NCBI GenBank assembly: GCA_034359265.1
Contig: CP136893.1
Span: forward strand, 41,427,501-41,491,500
Direction: 5' to 3'
Source of the DNA: Canna indica
Lineage: Eukaryota > Streptophyta > Magnoliopsida > Zingiberales > Cannaceae
DNA: 64,000 nucleotides
Part shown: piece by piece, positions 9,869 through 20,908 of the stretch
Position numbering within the stretch: position 1 is the first letter of the stretch
Layout of the letters: each line of letters opens with the position of its first letter
The notes under the pieces: model-generated
What the model was told of the DNA's origin: nothing
What the model saw: only the letters and a program-made list of their open reading frames with translations
Databases searched by the model: none
Position numbers and translations under genes: made by a program

Positions 9869-10653
9869 ATTTTTAAAAAATTTACCCAAAATTCTCAGAA
9901 TGTCCTCAAATGGCTCTTTTTCAAATTAGATAAGATTTGAACAGCTCTTTGCTTCCATACTCCAATACCAACTCTATAAATACATCCAAAACTCCCTTCC
10001 TAAGGCTCTCAACTATTCCATTGAGCTACCAAAACATTTCCTTGAGTTTTAAAGAGTGATTCAAAGTGCAAACCTCAACTTCTCACTCTCAAAGTCTTCA
10101 AAACTCCATTTCAAGTCTTCAATTTGAATTTCTACATCATCTTGAGACCTTGGCGTACTAGGAGACAACTTGGAGGAGCTCATTTGAGTTTGTTTTAATT
10201 TATAGCTCCTTTACTTGTATTTTCTTTCTTATTTGCTTCTCATTTCAATTTGTTAAGTGTGGTGTAGTGTTACACCTAGGTTTCTTTATTTTTGAGTGTT
10301 TTGCTTTGGAATAGTAGTTGAGGCATTCTCTAAGGTTGAGGGATAAGTATTCTTTAGGAAACATTCAAGTTACAAAGATTCAAGGTTAGAAATCCTTAGT
10401 GAGGAGCCAAGGTAGTGGAGTAGGCGGTGTGGTCGAACCACTCTAAATTTCACATGTTAGCATTGCTTATCTATTTAGTTTTGCTTGGTATTAATCATTA
10501 CTCATATATATTTGGATCTTGAAAGCATATAACTCAAAATAGCAAAAATTCATACTTAGGCCAACTTGAGAAAAAAATCAGAATTGAACTTAGCATATTT
10601 AGGCTATACACTATACATCCCCCCTCTAGTGTGGTTATTTGGTTTACTGGACG

Positions 10654-11406
10654 AGCTATCCCTAACCCGGTGGGGGTTTCAGAAATTTGTTGGCCATCCT
10701 AGTTGACGGACCCAGTGATGAAATCGCTTACGTATGGGATTCATGTGAAATATAACCAATCATGGTTTGTATATAAATATTTATTGATTTTGTGGGTCGG
10801 CAAGGTCGAGTGAATTTATGATGAGGGTCGGGTATGGCCGACACTATTTTTCTTGTAGGGTAAGGCCATAGTGGCTGAGTGGTACTCATAGTACAAGCCA
10901 TGATTGACTGATATATTTCCTTGCAAGGGGCGGCCGATTGGTCTGTTATTGTGTTAGGACCCGTATGCCTTTTATGCGCATGTTATACTACTAACTACAT
11001 GATTTTTATACTTGGGGTTCTAGGTGGAGGTTCGGTAGAACCACTCACTAAGTTCCACATGGACTCATGATTTTCTTAATTTTGTCTTGTAGAGCCTGAC
11101 TAGTGAGGTAAGGCTTGATGGCGTGGCGCAGCTGGAGGGCAAATGGCGTCGATGATCTCATAGCATGCTATTTAGAGAATCGTAGTCGTGTTGAGAGTTA
11201 TTTTTCATGCATTTGAGTCATGTTACTATGTCATTTGGAGTTTGTAAACTTTGATTTCAAAACATTACTTATATTCCAGTGGATTTCATTGCTTTCATGT
11301 TAGTTCCATTGCATTTATATATCTGTGTTATTAAATGCATGAGTTAGACTTCAGGGTATTGACACATATCCTGGGCAGTCACGTGACCCTGAGTTGTGGC
11401 GTGACA
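10654..11406 (+). repeat. GYP-D 5' LTR, 3' segment
   Basis: It continues 2751-3160 across the solo copia LTR. It has the conserved gypsy LTR module at 11028-11105 (ccactcactaag, catggactcatg, then tttgtcttgtagagcctgac) and ends with palindromic tcacgtga, then ccctgagttgtggcgtgaca. The primer binding site follows directly. Confidence 0.75.
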
Positions 11407-11555
11407 AATTGGTATCAGAGCATGTGGTTAGGTCTTGACTATGACTATGGTCGGGGTACCATATGAGGCGTAGCTAGCATGTCGACATACGGTATAGTTA
11501 TGTTACGAGATCAGGCGGCCACGTTTGCACCTCAGCGCGTCACGCGGTTAGTAAA
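11407..11555 (+). other. GYP-D primer binding site and leader
   Basis: The text aattggtatcagagca (11407-11422) matches the usual initiator tRNA-Met primer site TGGTATCAGAGC. The following leader is the reverse complement of 51420-51545 in GYP-G (for example catatgaggcgtagctagca near 11460). The similarity fades near 11555, where GYP-D is truncated. Confidence 0.75.
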
Positions 11556-12059
11556 TTAAAACACAAAAGGGATATGTGCCATATGAGGTGCAACATGTCT
11601 ATTAGCACAAAAGGTATTGTGTGTGTGTGTACAATAAACCCGTTGTGACAATAGACACACTTGTCCCTCGTAACGATGGAAGGCGTGATCGGTATTCTTA
11701 ATATCTTAGCCATTCAGACTTAATATTATTGGAGGGTTTCTTCATGCAATTATAATTATCTAAGCTATCAACAATTGAAAAAAAAGCAATAAATAAAATA
11801 ATAAAGTAAATAAGGATGATTATAGATGTTCTAAGGGTTCCACCCGAGCCACTGGGTGGACCAAGGCCATCATCCTAGGGTTTTTAAGGAGCCCCGTCTC
11901 TCCAAAGGGCTTCCCAAAACCATCTTGTAGTGCCTTCCCGGGGTTCAAGTTGTCATCAACATGGCGCCGAACACCTCTCCACGCACGCACCAAAACAGGA
12001 CAACAAGTGTGCTCGTCATGATTCTGCCCCTAAACTTCTAATTTTACAAAACTAAAAGA
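11556..12059. other. Unassigned block between GYP-D leader and GYP-E gag
   Basis: There is no terminal repeat or coding match. It contains a (gt) run near 11618, an A+T-rich patch (11740-11815) and a C-rich stretch (11840-11960). An ATG at about 11960 begins a short frame that stops within 30 codons. It is probably the 5' part of GYP-E or a fragment of a further element. Confidence 0.4.
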
Positions 12060-12985
12060 AGAAGACCTCAAACAAAACTCAAGATGTAGTCAAACACCTA
12101 CAAGATGAGATTGCGGAGTTAAAGGTTACAATCAGATTTCTAATCCAAGAGATCCACTCCGGCGGTGGTAGTTCATGGCAGAACGAGCCGCCACAACACC
12201 ACCTCAGAGCACTAGAACCAAAGCCTTACAATGGGGCCCGGGATGCCAAAGCGGTGGAGAACTTCCTCTTCGACTTGGAGCAGTACTTCAAGGTCACGAG
12301 GATAGTTGATGATGATATAAAAGTGTCCGTTGTAACCATGTATCTGTTTGAAGATGCAAAACTTTGGTGGCGGATCAAGTATGATGAAATTCAGAAGGGG
12401 CAAGCCAAGGTTGACACTTGGGATGAACTCAAGTGTGAACTGAAAGCACAATTCTTCCCCGAGAATGTGGAGTTTATCACCCGACAAAAGTTACGACAAC
12501 TTCGTCAAGACAATTCAGTTCGGGAGTATGTGAAGAAGTTCTCGACTTTCATGTTGGACATTTCAAACATGGCCGAGACTGATCAACTGTTTACCTTACT
12601 AGAAGGACTACAATCGTGGGCACAGTAGGAACTCTCCAGGAGGAACATTCAGAGTTTGTCGGAAGCAAAGATCGCAGCAGAATGACTCACTAACTATAGC
12701 CCAGAGGAGAATACAGCTAAGGTGGCACCTTACAAGCTGAGATTTTGGGGATCCAACAACTCCAATGGCTACAGCTCAGAGGTGAATACGACTAAAGCGA
12801 CGCCCTTCTAACCGAAGTATTGGGGGCCCGACAACTCTAAAGGCAAAGGATTTGTAAGTGATACAAGATGGAGGAATCATACCCACAGACCATACATCCT
12901 GAGAGAACATCCTCAAAGGTGGTCCCCTCCGAGAAGGAACCATTCGATAGTTTCGCCTACTTATGCATTGTGTAAAGGGCCTCAC
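12060..12985 (+). pseudogene. GYP-E gag (retrotransposon gag domain), decayed
   Basis: Gag forms the particle shell of the retrotransposon. The frame opens with a coiled-coil-like stretch (QDEIAELKVTIRFLIQEI near 12105-12160), then LEPKPYNGARDAKAVENFLF, AKLWWRIKYDEIQKG, WDELKCELKAQFFPENVE and QLRQDNSVREYVKKFS, which are typical gypsy gag blocks. Stops appear at about 12628 and 12682 and several times further on. After the gag core, repeats related to SPEENTAKVAPYKLRFWG and NTTKATPF-PKYWGPDN are seen. The CCHC knuckle region near 12960-13010 (ALCKGPHSAQGCP) has lost its first cysteine. Only a 3' LTR (14173) is clear; no 5' LTR is seen. Confidence 0.8.
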
Positions 12986-13560
12986 TCAGCCCAAGGATGT
13001 CCATAACGATAATCCTTGAGTGCCCTGATAGTAGAAACCGTGGTGGAGACAATGTCCAATGTCTCAACGAACAAAGATAAGGGCAAAGGAAAAGCAGTTG
13101 CCTCAACGAGCCACATTGGGGGGTCATCGAGCGACCACTCCAGCGAAGACGAGTACAATGGAAGAACTAACATGGGAGCAGTACGACTACTCAATGCTCT
13201 CAAGACTCAAGTGGGGGAGCAAAAACCCACAACAAAGCGTCCAAAAGCGACGAATGAGCTGATGTTCATCGACATCAAGCTGAATGGTAGAACCACCCGA
13301 GCAATGGTAGACTCATAATTTTATTGCCAGAGAGGAGGCAAAGCGAATAGGACTCAAACTAGGAAGAAGTTCGAGTCATGTCAAAGCAGTGAATTCTGAA
13401 ACACGAAAGATCAACGGCATCACAAGAGACGTTTCGTTGAATGTTGGAGGATGGAAAGGGCAGATCCACCTGATGATCGTGCCCCTCGATGTCTATCAAG
13501 TCATTCTCGGGATAGAGTTCCTCAAATCGCAAAGGCAATACCCATGCTCTTCCTCAACAT
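12986..13560 (+). pseudogene. GYP-E gag tail and aspartic protease, decayed
   Basis: The frame from 13016 contains GSSSDHSSEDEYNGR, then NELMFIDIKLNGRTTRAMVD, where the protease active-site triad D-S/T-G should follow; it reads MVDS and a stop at 13316. Beyond the stop, in a shifted frame, come HNFIAREEAKRIGLKLG, INGITRDVSLNVGGWKGQI, LMIVPLDVYQVILGIEFL, the rest of a retropepsin fold. The catalytic Asp is present but the site is interrupted. No RT or integrase follows. Confidence 0.75.
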
Positions 13561-13675
13561 GATATGTTTGATGGGGGAGAACAACCCTAGTATCGTTCCA
13601 ACAGTGCATTCCGCACCAAGAAACCAGAACAAACTCATTTCTGCCATACAAGTGAAGGAAGGAGTCCGACAAGAG

Positions 13676-13915
13676 TGCACAGAGCAGATGGCTCGTAAGA
13701 CGCATGTGCACGCAGAGCAGATGGCTAGTAAGACGCAAGAGTGCACATGGCAGATGGCCTCTAAGTCGCAATATTTGTGCACAGAGCAGATGACTCATAA
13801 GACGCAAGGCTTGTGTGCATGGCAGATAGCCTCTAAGTTGAAATATTTGTGTGCAGAGCAAATGACTAGTAAGACACCCGCGCAGGGCAGATGGCTCGTA
13901 AGACGCAGCGCGCAG
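13676..13915 (+). repeat. GYP-E internal minisatellite
   Basis: About six imperfect copies of a 36-48 base unit built around gcacagagcagatggct and gtaagacgca follow one another. In the open frame they read AEQMASKTQ, WQMASKSQYLC, EQMTHKTQGLC and similar. It lies where a full gypsy element would carry RT, RNase H and integrase. Confidence 0.75.
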
Positions 13916-14172
13916 TGCGAACCCACAATAAGGATCGGGGAGCACGCCCCATATCGACCTCCTTACAGAAGGGCCCCACCAGAGTTGGCAGACTTCACAG
14001 TTGGAGTTTTTTGCAAGCAGGAAGGACATTCCACCACTTACGAGAGTCGAATGCCGAATGACACCGAGCGACGGTACCAAGTTCGCAAGATGAAGAAATG
14101 GAATATCAAGAGCTCTCCAATGCCTTCAAGAAACAAGTCGACGAGGGTGTCAACTTCGCAAGTGGGGGAGAA
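13916..14172 (+). pseudogene. GYP-E polyprotein tail and polypurine tract
   Basis: The text HAPYRPPYRRAPPELADF resembles the entry of gypsy RT (PYR-APPEL), but nothing of the RT core follows. The last part holds, in another frame, EYQELSNAFKKQVDEGVNF. The tract agtgggggagaa (14161-14172) directly precedes the LTR start and is the polypurine tract. Confidence 0.65.
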
Positions 14173-14684
14173 TGTTAGGGATCTTCGGGGTTGTCAAGTC
14201 CTATATGTGTCATGACCTAACATGCATTGTAAATATTGCATCATGAGCATCCATGTAAATATGCATTGTAAAACGCGTCCCCACACCGCCCACCGCTCTT
14301 GCTCAGGCCTAGGCAAACGGCCTCGTTTGCCTAGGCGTGGCATGAATAGTGGGGGTGTGCGAACATAGGAATTTTGTCATGCTCCTCGTGCTTTTGGGAA
14401 CCTTGGGGGTGGCACTTGGGGGTTAGGCTCCACTATTATAGTACCCAGGTATAGCCTTGACACACTCTTGTCTTTCATTCAAGCATTTTCAAGTATTTTT
14501 AGGCAATCAGCCATTTGGCCCAACAACGTTTTTGCGTCCAAGCACTCAGAGGTTCCGACCCACGCGAAGTGGGAGCCCACGACTTTTCGCCATTGGCCAA
14601 GCAGATTGGCCTAAGGCTGATTCCTCGCATGGGAAGCGAGAGAGCTGCACGAACATTTTCCGCCCAAGCAGTTAATCCGTGACA
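14173..14684 (+). repeat. GYP-E 3' LTR, about 512 bp
   Basis: It starts TGTTAGGGATCTTCGG right after the polypurine tract and most likely ends CCGTGACA at 14684. It is short compared with the other gypsy LTRs here and shares no blocks with them, so GYP-E is a different lineage. The end position is inferred, not confirmed by a target duplication. Confidence 0.65.
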
Positions 14685-14757
14685 TAACGGTTCGTAAATG
14701 TGACCAAAATGCGAAATAGAAATTCTAAAATTTTGCTAAAGGCGGCTCTGATACCAC
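14685..14757 (-). other. A2 copia primer binding site and leader
   Basis: The minus strand reads GTGGTATCAGAGCCGCC directly after the LTR end at 14758, a classic copia tRNA-Met primer site. Only about 70 bases of the A2 internal region survive before GYP-E sequence. Confidence 0.8.
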
Positions 14758-16517
14758 TGTTGGGATGGGAATAAGAGACGCAGCGGAAGTTGCAATTTAA
14801 AAATTTGAAACATCCCAAAACAACGATCTACTTTAGTAACAATTAAGGAATTCAATCTACGAGTATAAGCGGGAAAGTATACCTTATACTGCGGTTGAAT
14901 AGGGTGCTTCTATTCTCGTATCAAGATGCACACACGCATGTCCTCCAATGATAGTCCACCCTAGGCGCCTCGCAACAAAGGGGCAGCGAACAACCGGACT
15001 CGTCGTGGCTCAACAGAGACGCATTCTCAAAGCTCGAAACCTCAAGAGCTAGGCCAGCCCTTCCACCAAGAACCGGGCTCCAAAACGAGAGAAAGAGGAG
15101 ATGAGAAAATAATGAAATGAGGAGGTAGATCAAAGAATACCTCGCTGTCCTTTTCCGGAATCCTGCAAATGGATGAAGTAGGCGACACACCCAAGTACAA
15201 GAGACCTCCAATTTGGCTTCGTAGCGGACCGGGAAGGAGAAAATAGATGACCAGCCACCAGTAGAGAGGAGGAGGAAGAACTAATTCACCAACCCCTCCC
15301 ATGGGGTATTCGGCCACAATTTATAGAGAGGGGTGGGGTGGGTGGGGTGGTGGGAGGGGCAGCTACAAAAGGAAACACTCTCCTCGGAATTCAAAATTTC
15401 GGGGTTTGTCTCCAAAAATAATTTATATTTTAATGGCTTTATAATTAATTTGAAATTAATTAAATTCAATAAAATATAAAGTTTAATTTATCTCTATAAA
15501 TTAAGAGCCGTAAACAAGAATGATAATTATCTAAATAAACTAATTCCCTAAACAATAGGAAAGAGGTTTATCTAAATTATATAATTCAATTTCTTATTAA
15601 TTAATAGAATTATGATTTATCCTCATAAATCATATATCTATTAATTTTATGATTTATCTCCATAAATCAAATTCTTATTAATTAGGATTTACCCAAATAA
15701 ATTAATTCCCAATTAATCGGTTAGGCTCATGGTTAGAAATTAATTTTCCCAACATGTATATTTGATTCAAAATTAAACTATATTCAATTCATAATTAAAT
15801 TTAATCAACCACATGAAATATTATCATGTGTCAATCCTTACAATTTAGGGATGCCCAACAAATTAGGGTTATCGAGGAACTCCTTCCTCGCACATTCGTT
15901 CCTATAGGAAATAACGTTCCTATCATGTCCGTAAACGAGATCCGTGATCGAGTTGCAGCATGTCCATGCTAGTCACATATAGGGCAACATTAAGACTTTA
16001 TCTCATAAGGTCCGTTACGAGATTAGCTTATTGTGTGTGACTCGTTGAGCCCCACACTAAGCCAGCAGTGAGTTGTGCATAATGGAGAGTCAGATCGGAT
16101 ATAATGACTTCTATTCGAATCTTATGAGCCACCACTAAACCCCTTTAGTGTGGTCGTGAGAGACTCCACTCACGAGTTAAGATTGGCGTCTAGCAACGTG
16201 TCATGACTACTCCGATAGTGTGAGGTTCAATCTACAGAGATCAGACACCCTTCGGTGATTAGTTATCGTGCAACTAAGTCTCTCAATTACAATGTCTCGA
16301 ATACAGCTAGGGTACGAAAAAAGTGTCAAACCCTAATACCGATTCATATGTATTCTGCCTGCCAAGTCGTCGTCTCAACAATGACATGTCAGAAAACTTT
16401 TTTCCGACATTCATATCTACTCTGGCCAGATATTCATGAGCCGACACTTCTAGGGACACATAGGACATTATCTCCTCTTACTAGGAGTAACTAATTCCAT
16501 ATTGGTTGCTCATATAC
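14758..16517 (-). repeat. A2, copia 5' LTR (A family), interrupted by GYP-C
   Basis: In element orientation the LTR ends CATCCCAACA at 14758, next to the primer site. It matches LTR A1 (21672-23873 and 41691-41868) along most of its length, for example tcctccaatgatagtcca near 14940 and 21682. At 16518 it is cut by the GYP-C LTR; the A1 counterpart shows the sequence should continue for several hundred bases. The frames at 14921-15317 and 16255-16494 are incidental. Confidence 0.8.
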
Positions 16518-17485
16518 TATCACAGTCCAAATTCGGTATGACCGGCCAGGGTACGCCGCGTAGCCACATAGCGTAGGTAGATGGGTGGCCGCCACACTAC
16601 CACCCAGCTCAATGTCAGCTTGTTGGGGCATGCCCTCCTCCCCTCACCGACACTAGCTCTTCCCAGCCAGCCTGTTGGGGCATACGTTCCCCTCACCGCT
16701 CGGGTCTCCGGACTGTCTCCTTGTAGTATGATCTCCCTGCACCAGTCCGACTACCGAAATAAAGCCAAGCGATGCTCCCAGGAAATGCAACACACACATC
16801 ACAACATCACACATACAGGTACATATATAAATGAGCATAACAAGTTGAGCACAATTGGTAACATCGGTATGTCTAGGGCATACCTTCACCTCCACCTCCT
16901 CTTGCCATACAATCACAACCACACAAAAATATATATACATGGAAATAGTGCTCACAAATCAAGATCTCACAGCATACATAACAACCATGAAATAGGAATG
17001 CAGCTTGTCCAACATCATAAGAAAAGGAAGCAAGTATATCATGAGAAACAACGCAAAGGGAACTTCAACAGTAAAACTAATGGAATGGAACACCCGGATA
17101 AAATATTTCTGCATATGAACAACTGATTTAGGATAAGATTCACCTCATCAAATATTATAACCATGAATCATCTCAGATTGAAATTATAAAAACATATAAA
17201 ACATGATTTTTCAACTTGGCACGCACAACGAGGCGGCACCCATCTATTGCTTTCAAATTCCAAAGGTCTGATGGTGAAACAGACCTCGCCAATGAATCTA
17301 GAACGTTGATTAGGTGAAAATTCATATATAACATGAATATTTTTTCTAACTTTAAGGCATCAAAATAATTATTTAGAATAATAGAAAAATGCCTTAAATT
17401 TATTTAATAAATCATTGTTACGAATGAATATAACGATGCTACAAATCAAATAAATCAATAAATGAAATCTCAGCGTTTCACCTAA

Positions 17486-17588
17486 ACAGGATCAAATCAT
17501 AGCCTTTCATCTAATATGATGCAATCACAGCTCTCCATCTAGCCTAATGCAATCCCAACCTTCCATCTAACATGATGGAATCACAACT
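17486..17588 (-). repeat. GYP-C LTR minisatellite, part 1
   Basis: Repeats of tccatctaacatgatgcaat type, about 33-37 bases each, occur here and continue on the other side of the nested LTR at 19113-19375. The homologous array in the 5' LTR is at 36903-37095. Confidence 0.75.
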
Positions 17589-19112
17589 TGTTGGCAAAAT
17601 GGCGACACTAGAGGGGGGGGGGGGGAATAGTGTGTTTACTAATTCGATTAGCCTAAATTCAGATTTTAATCGTTTACTTGATTAGTTAGGCAATTTGCAA
17701 TTCGATGATTTTATATGCGGAAGCAATAAATGATTTAGAAATTAAAGCAAATAAGAAATCAATGCAAACACAAGATTTATAGTGGTTCGGCCCCAATGCC
17801 TACTCCACTACCTAAGCACCCCGCTTAGGATTTCCAAACTAGTTTTACTAGATTAATTTATGTTTCCCTCACACAGAGGACTTTTCACCGAAAAATCTCC
17901 GCTCTCCAACCGAAGGCACTTCCACTCCCGGAAGTATCCCGCCTTCCTACCGAGAGCACTTTCCCACCTCAACCTAAGGGACAACTAGAACTAATCCTAG
18001 TAAGCTCTAAGTTTACACAAGTGGCCTTACTCCTTCTACACCAAGGATAGCACTTCACACAACAAGACCTAACAGCCCTAGGTCTTTACACAGACACAAA
18101 TCCAAAAATAGTTTAAATAACAGATAAAATTTACAATCAAAACAGCTTAAGAATAAAACAATAATAAAAGCTCCTTTGCAAGCCTTTGGCACCTTCAACT
18201 CGTCAAGGGATGAACTTGATCAAAACCCGAGTTGAAGCAGCAGCTAGTGCTTGAGAAAGGTTGCCGCGGAAAGAAACATAATGTCTCTTGATCAATTGTT
18301 GGAAGGCTTTAATCTCCTTTTAGAGTGCTCAAAGATAACTGTAGGAGTCAAGGAATAAGTTAAAAGAATAGTATGAGGGTATATTTATACCCTACTGAAG
18401 AAATGACTGTTCAACGGATAGAAAACTATCCGTTGCAGACCGCCGGTTGAATGGTCGATCGATCGACTGGTCGACCTATCTTTCGACCACTGCAATTCTC
18501 CCTAGGTCGGTCGACTGATGGGTCGACCGCCAGATGCCACTGTTCATTCCCGACCTTCGGTCGACCCATCGGTCGACCGACGCGATCTCGCATCTCGGAT
18601 ATCCGCAGGGCGGTTGATTGCCAGGCTTACTGCCTATTTCAGGCCTCTGTCGGTCGACCGAAGTAGCCATTGCCTATATTAGGAAGTGTTCGATCGATCG
18701 ATCGATCGACCAATAAGGCTACTGCCTCATATCTTACCCTATTCGGTCGACCGCCCGATAGACCGAATTTAGGCTGAAACTTATTTTTCAGCCTATTTTC
18801 TTCCGCACTTTGTCTCCGGGTTCCGGCTTTCAACGAGCATCATCTTGGAGATCTTTCAGGTGATCTTTGAGCCCGTCCAATGCGACTTTGGTGTACTCAT
18901 CGATCTTCGAGAAACTTTCATGACGAACCCGAGCGCGACGATCAATGTCCTTCCGATTTCTGATTTCTTCTGATATTTTCGATTGAGGACATCGAACGCT
19001 ACTGATATGGAACCTGAAAGATATTCTCAATGAAATCATTAGTCCCATGTTTGTTTTCATCAAAACCATCAAAACCGAGATTAAGGCTGAGGTTAAAAAC
19101 CTAAAGCCAACA
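17589..19112 (-). mobile_element. Solo Sirevirus-type LTR inside the GYP-C LTR
   Basis: On the plus strand it starts TGTTGGCAAAATGGCGACAC and ends AAAGCCAACA, 1524 bp, very close in length and content to the TRG 3' LTR (1539 bp). Target duplication CAACT (17584-17588) and TAACT (19113-19117), one transition apart. It holds a G run (17614-17626), the shared block agtggttcggccccaatgcc (17781) and the palindrome array at 18440-18765. Confidence 0.9.
18440..18765. repeat. GTCGAC/CGATCG palindrome array in solo LTR
   Basis: The text holds repeated GGTCGACC and CGATCG palindromes, for example cgatcgatcgatcgatcg near 18690. Spacers of 30-50 bases are of the agtagccattgcc kind. Equivalent arrays occur in every Sirevirus-type LTR of the window that covers this part. 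Confidence 0.85.
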
Positions 19113-19375
19113 TAACTCTCCATCTAACCTGATGTAATCTCAACATTCCATATAACATGATGCAATCACAGTCTTACATCTATGAAGATACAATCTCAGC
19201 CCTCCATCTACATGATGCAATCATATCCTTACATCTATCAGGATGCAATCACATTTCTCCATCTACATGATGCAATCATAGCCTTACATCTATCAAGATG
19301 TAATCACTGTCCTCCATCTACATGATGAAATCATAGTCTTACACTTATCAAGATGCAATCACAGACCTTCGTCTA
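19113..19375 (-). repeat. GYP-C LTR minisatellite, part 2
   Basis: At least seven copies of ctccatctacatgatgcaat alternating with ccttacatctatcaagatgc-type units form a two-variant higher-order pattern of about 70 bases. Confidence 0.75.
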
Positions 19376-20445
19376 AAACACCTTATCTTCCTCACCCAAC
19401 TAGGGTTCACTAGCCACCTCCCTTCCCAGCCGCCGCCGCCACCAACTTCAGCCCACCGAGGCTCGTGAGGAAGCCATTGTTGGCTCTTGGCTCGCCGTCA
19501 TCGACCACACAGTGGCGGCACTGAACAACAGAGGCACGGCCACCCCTGACAACGATCATGCCCTACACGAAACGGTGGCAGCCTTCCCGTGTAGCGGCAG
19601 TGCTTCGCCGGGAGCCGCCCACCTCAGCCTTCTCAGGCCATTCGCGGACCGACGAGGATGCGATAGGGCCTGGTGGGACTGCACCGACGATGTTGTGCCT
19701 AGCAACTGCATCGCGAGATTGCCGCGTGCGCAACTCTGCCATGCGGGTAGAGCCGCCGTGCGACACCGTCTCGCCCCGGCTTGGACTACGAGTAGTTCTC
19801 CGAAAACATCAACAGAAAACACAAGATCTGGCAATAATATTTTAACTTTCAAATTTAATAGAAGCAAGAACACATTAAATCTCGAAGAACCACAAAACAA
19901 TTTCATATCTACAAATCGACATAATATTTACGCGAAATCTAATCCTAAATAAATATCAATATATCATGATGAAAGAATTGGGGGAAAAGGGCCAATCCAC
20001 TCACCTCTTGGGAGAAAATGGAAGGTCTTCCTTCAATCGACGTTGATGAACTCACGGAATTCTGGTTTCGACGGCTTCTCCTCCTCCTCAGTGGTGCCCT
20101 CTCTCCTCTCTCGCTTGCCTCAGGTGGCGTGTGGCTAAAACCCTTTGTCGTACACCCCCAGGCTCTAATTGATAGACCCCGGTTGGGTCCAAATGACCAA
20201 AATACGCATACTTAAGTTATTCGACTTAAATAGCCCATCTCTAACTCGTTCTAACTTCGATTCGAGTTCTGATTGAACCGTTAAATTCGTCTTGAGACCC
20301 TCTATCATCCTAGCATGCTAAATCATAGAGATATGACAAATAAAATTTCCTTAATTCCGAGGCTTTCCACCAATCCGCGCTAACTCGGGCCTACGGTCAC
20401 CCGCTAAAGAATAAAATATTATTATTAAAAATTTTGGGGATTACA

Positions 20446-20908
20446 ATTCTTCCCCCCCCCCCCTTAAAGAAAGTTCTTCCTCGAATTTTGAGATGAAGAA
20501 GGGAAGCTCACCTTGGCGTCAAAGAGGTACGGGTACTTCTCTCTCATATCCTGCTCGACCTCCTAACCCGAGTGCTGCTCCCATCGGACCTTGACCAAGG
20601 GTACCTCCTTGGACCTAAGCTTCCTAGCCTACCTATCTAGAATCTTGACGGGTCTCTCCGTCAGCATGCACCTTCTGTCGACTCTGAGTTACCAAGATTT
20701 GATCCTTAATCATTGTTACCTTATCTACTACATCCTGCACTAAGTACGGTCAAGTCACCCGACCCTCACTAGCCTCAAACTAGCCCACCGAGGATCTACA
20801 TCTACGCCCATACAGGACTACAATTGGTGTCATCCCAATGCTACTCTTGTAGATGGTAGTATAGGCAAACTCTACCAAAGACAGGTATTTCTCCCAACTA
20901 GTTTAAGG
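20446..20908 (-). pseudogene. GYP-C pol C-terminus and polypurine tract
   Basis: The minus strand begins in the integrase C-terminal region (SWEKYLSLVEFAYTTIYKSS, LYGRRCRS) and ends with EVEQDMREKYPYLFDAKVSF, the usual end of a chromodomain-bearing gypsy pol. Several stops interrupt it. The polypurine tract (aaggggggggggggaagaat on the minus strand) touches the LTR at 20445. Compared with GYP-G the integrase catalytic core is on the other side of the inversion. Confidence 0.75.

Larger units (their letters stand above)
3161..10648 (+). mobile_element. Solo copia LTR split by a Mutator-like element
   Basis: The LTR starts TGTTGGCCCAAGAG at 3161 and ends at 10648 after a CCCCCCTCTAGTGTGG stretch, a form shared with the LTR ends at 30516 and 36902. 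It is flanked by the direct repeat GGACG (3156-3160, 10649-10653). Without the 6.2-kb insertion at 3691-9868 it is about 1.3 kb. Its left part (3400-3560) is the reverse complement of the LTR at 59460-59560, so it belongs to the same family. The final base is T where CA is expected, probably a point mutation. The right part (9878-10648) holds the conserved gtggagtaggcg and cgaaccact motifs near 10417-10440. No coding sequence. Confidence 0.85.
16518..20445 (-). repeat. GYP-C 3' LTR with a nested solo copia LTR
   Basis: It starts (minus) TGTAATCCCCAAAATT at 20445 after a C-rich polypurine complement, and ends at 16518 with TATCACAGTCC, a decayed form of TGTCACACCTC. Net length without the insertion is about 2.4 kb. 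Compared with the 5' copy, some 650 bases near the end are missing (at about 16555). A GC-rich patch at 19400-19830 and the long frames there are LTR sequence, not genes. Confidence 0.8.
16518..20908 (-). mobile_element. GYP-C, 3' half (outside the inversion)
   Basis: On the minus strand this is the pol C-terminus (20471-20908), polypurine tract and 3' LTR (16518-20445). The 5' half is at 36903-40058 on the plus strand, beyond the right inversion breakpoint. The pol sequence stops at 20908 in the integrase C-terminal region, the place where the other half, after a gap of roughly 75 bases, leaves off. Confidence 0.85.

Noticed and set aside
13451..14215. 254-residue open frame considered as a host gene
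   Set aside because: It runs out of frame through the GYP-E protease, the minisatellite and the polypurine tract and ends in the LTR; it is element sequence.
14741..14757. tRNA-like text at primer binding sites considered as tRNA genes
   Set aside because: Only 12-18 bases match tRNA-Met 3' ends and they lie next to LTR ends, as expected for primer sites.
16581..17126. 181-residue open frame in GYP-C LTR
   Set aside because: It lies within the LTR, whose other copy at 36903-38465 does not keep the frame.
18440..18765. Palindrome arrays considered as a CRISPR array
   Set aside because: The repeats are irregular, the spacers are repeated too, they sit in LTRs of a plant retrotransposon, and no cas genes exist.
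19512..19952. Long GC-rich open frame (146 residues) in the GYP-C LTR
   Set aside because: It lies inside a mapped LTR, on the strand opposite to the element, overlaps other frames and has no recognisable domain; GC-rich patches produce long frames by chance.
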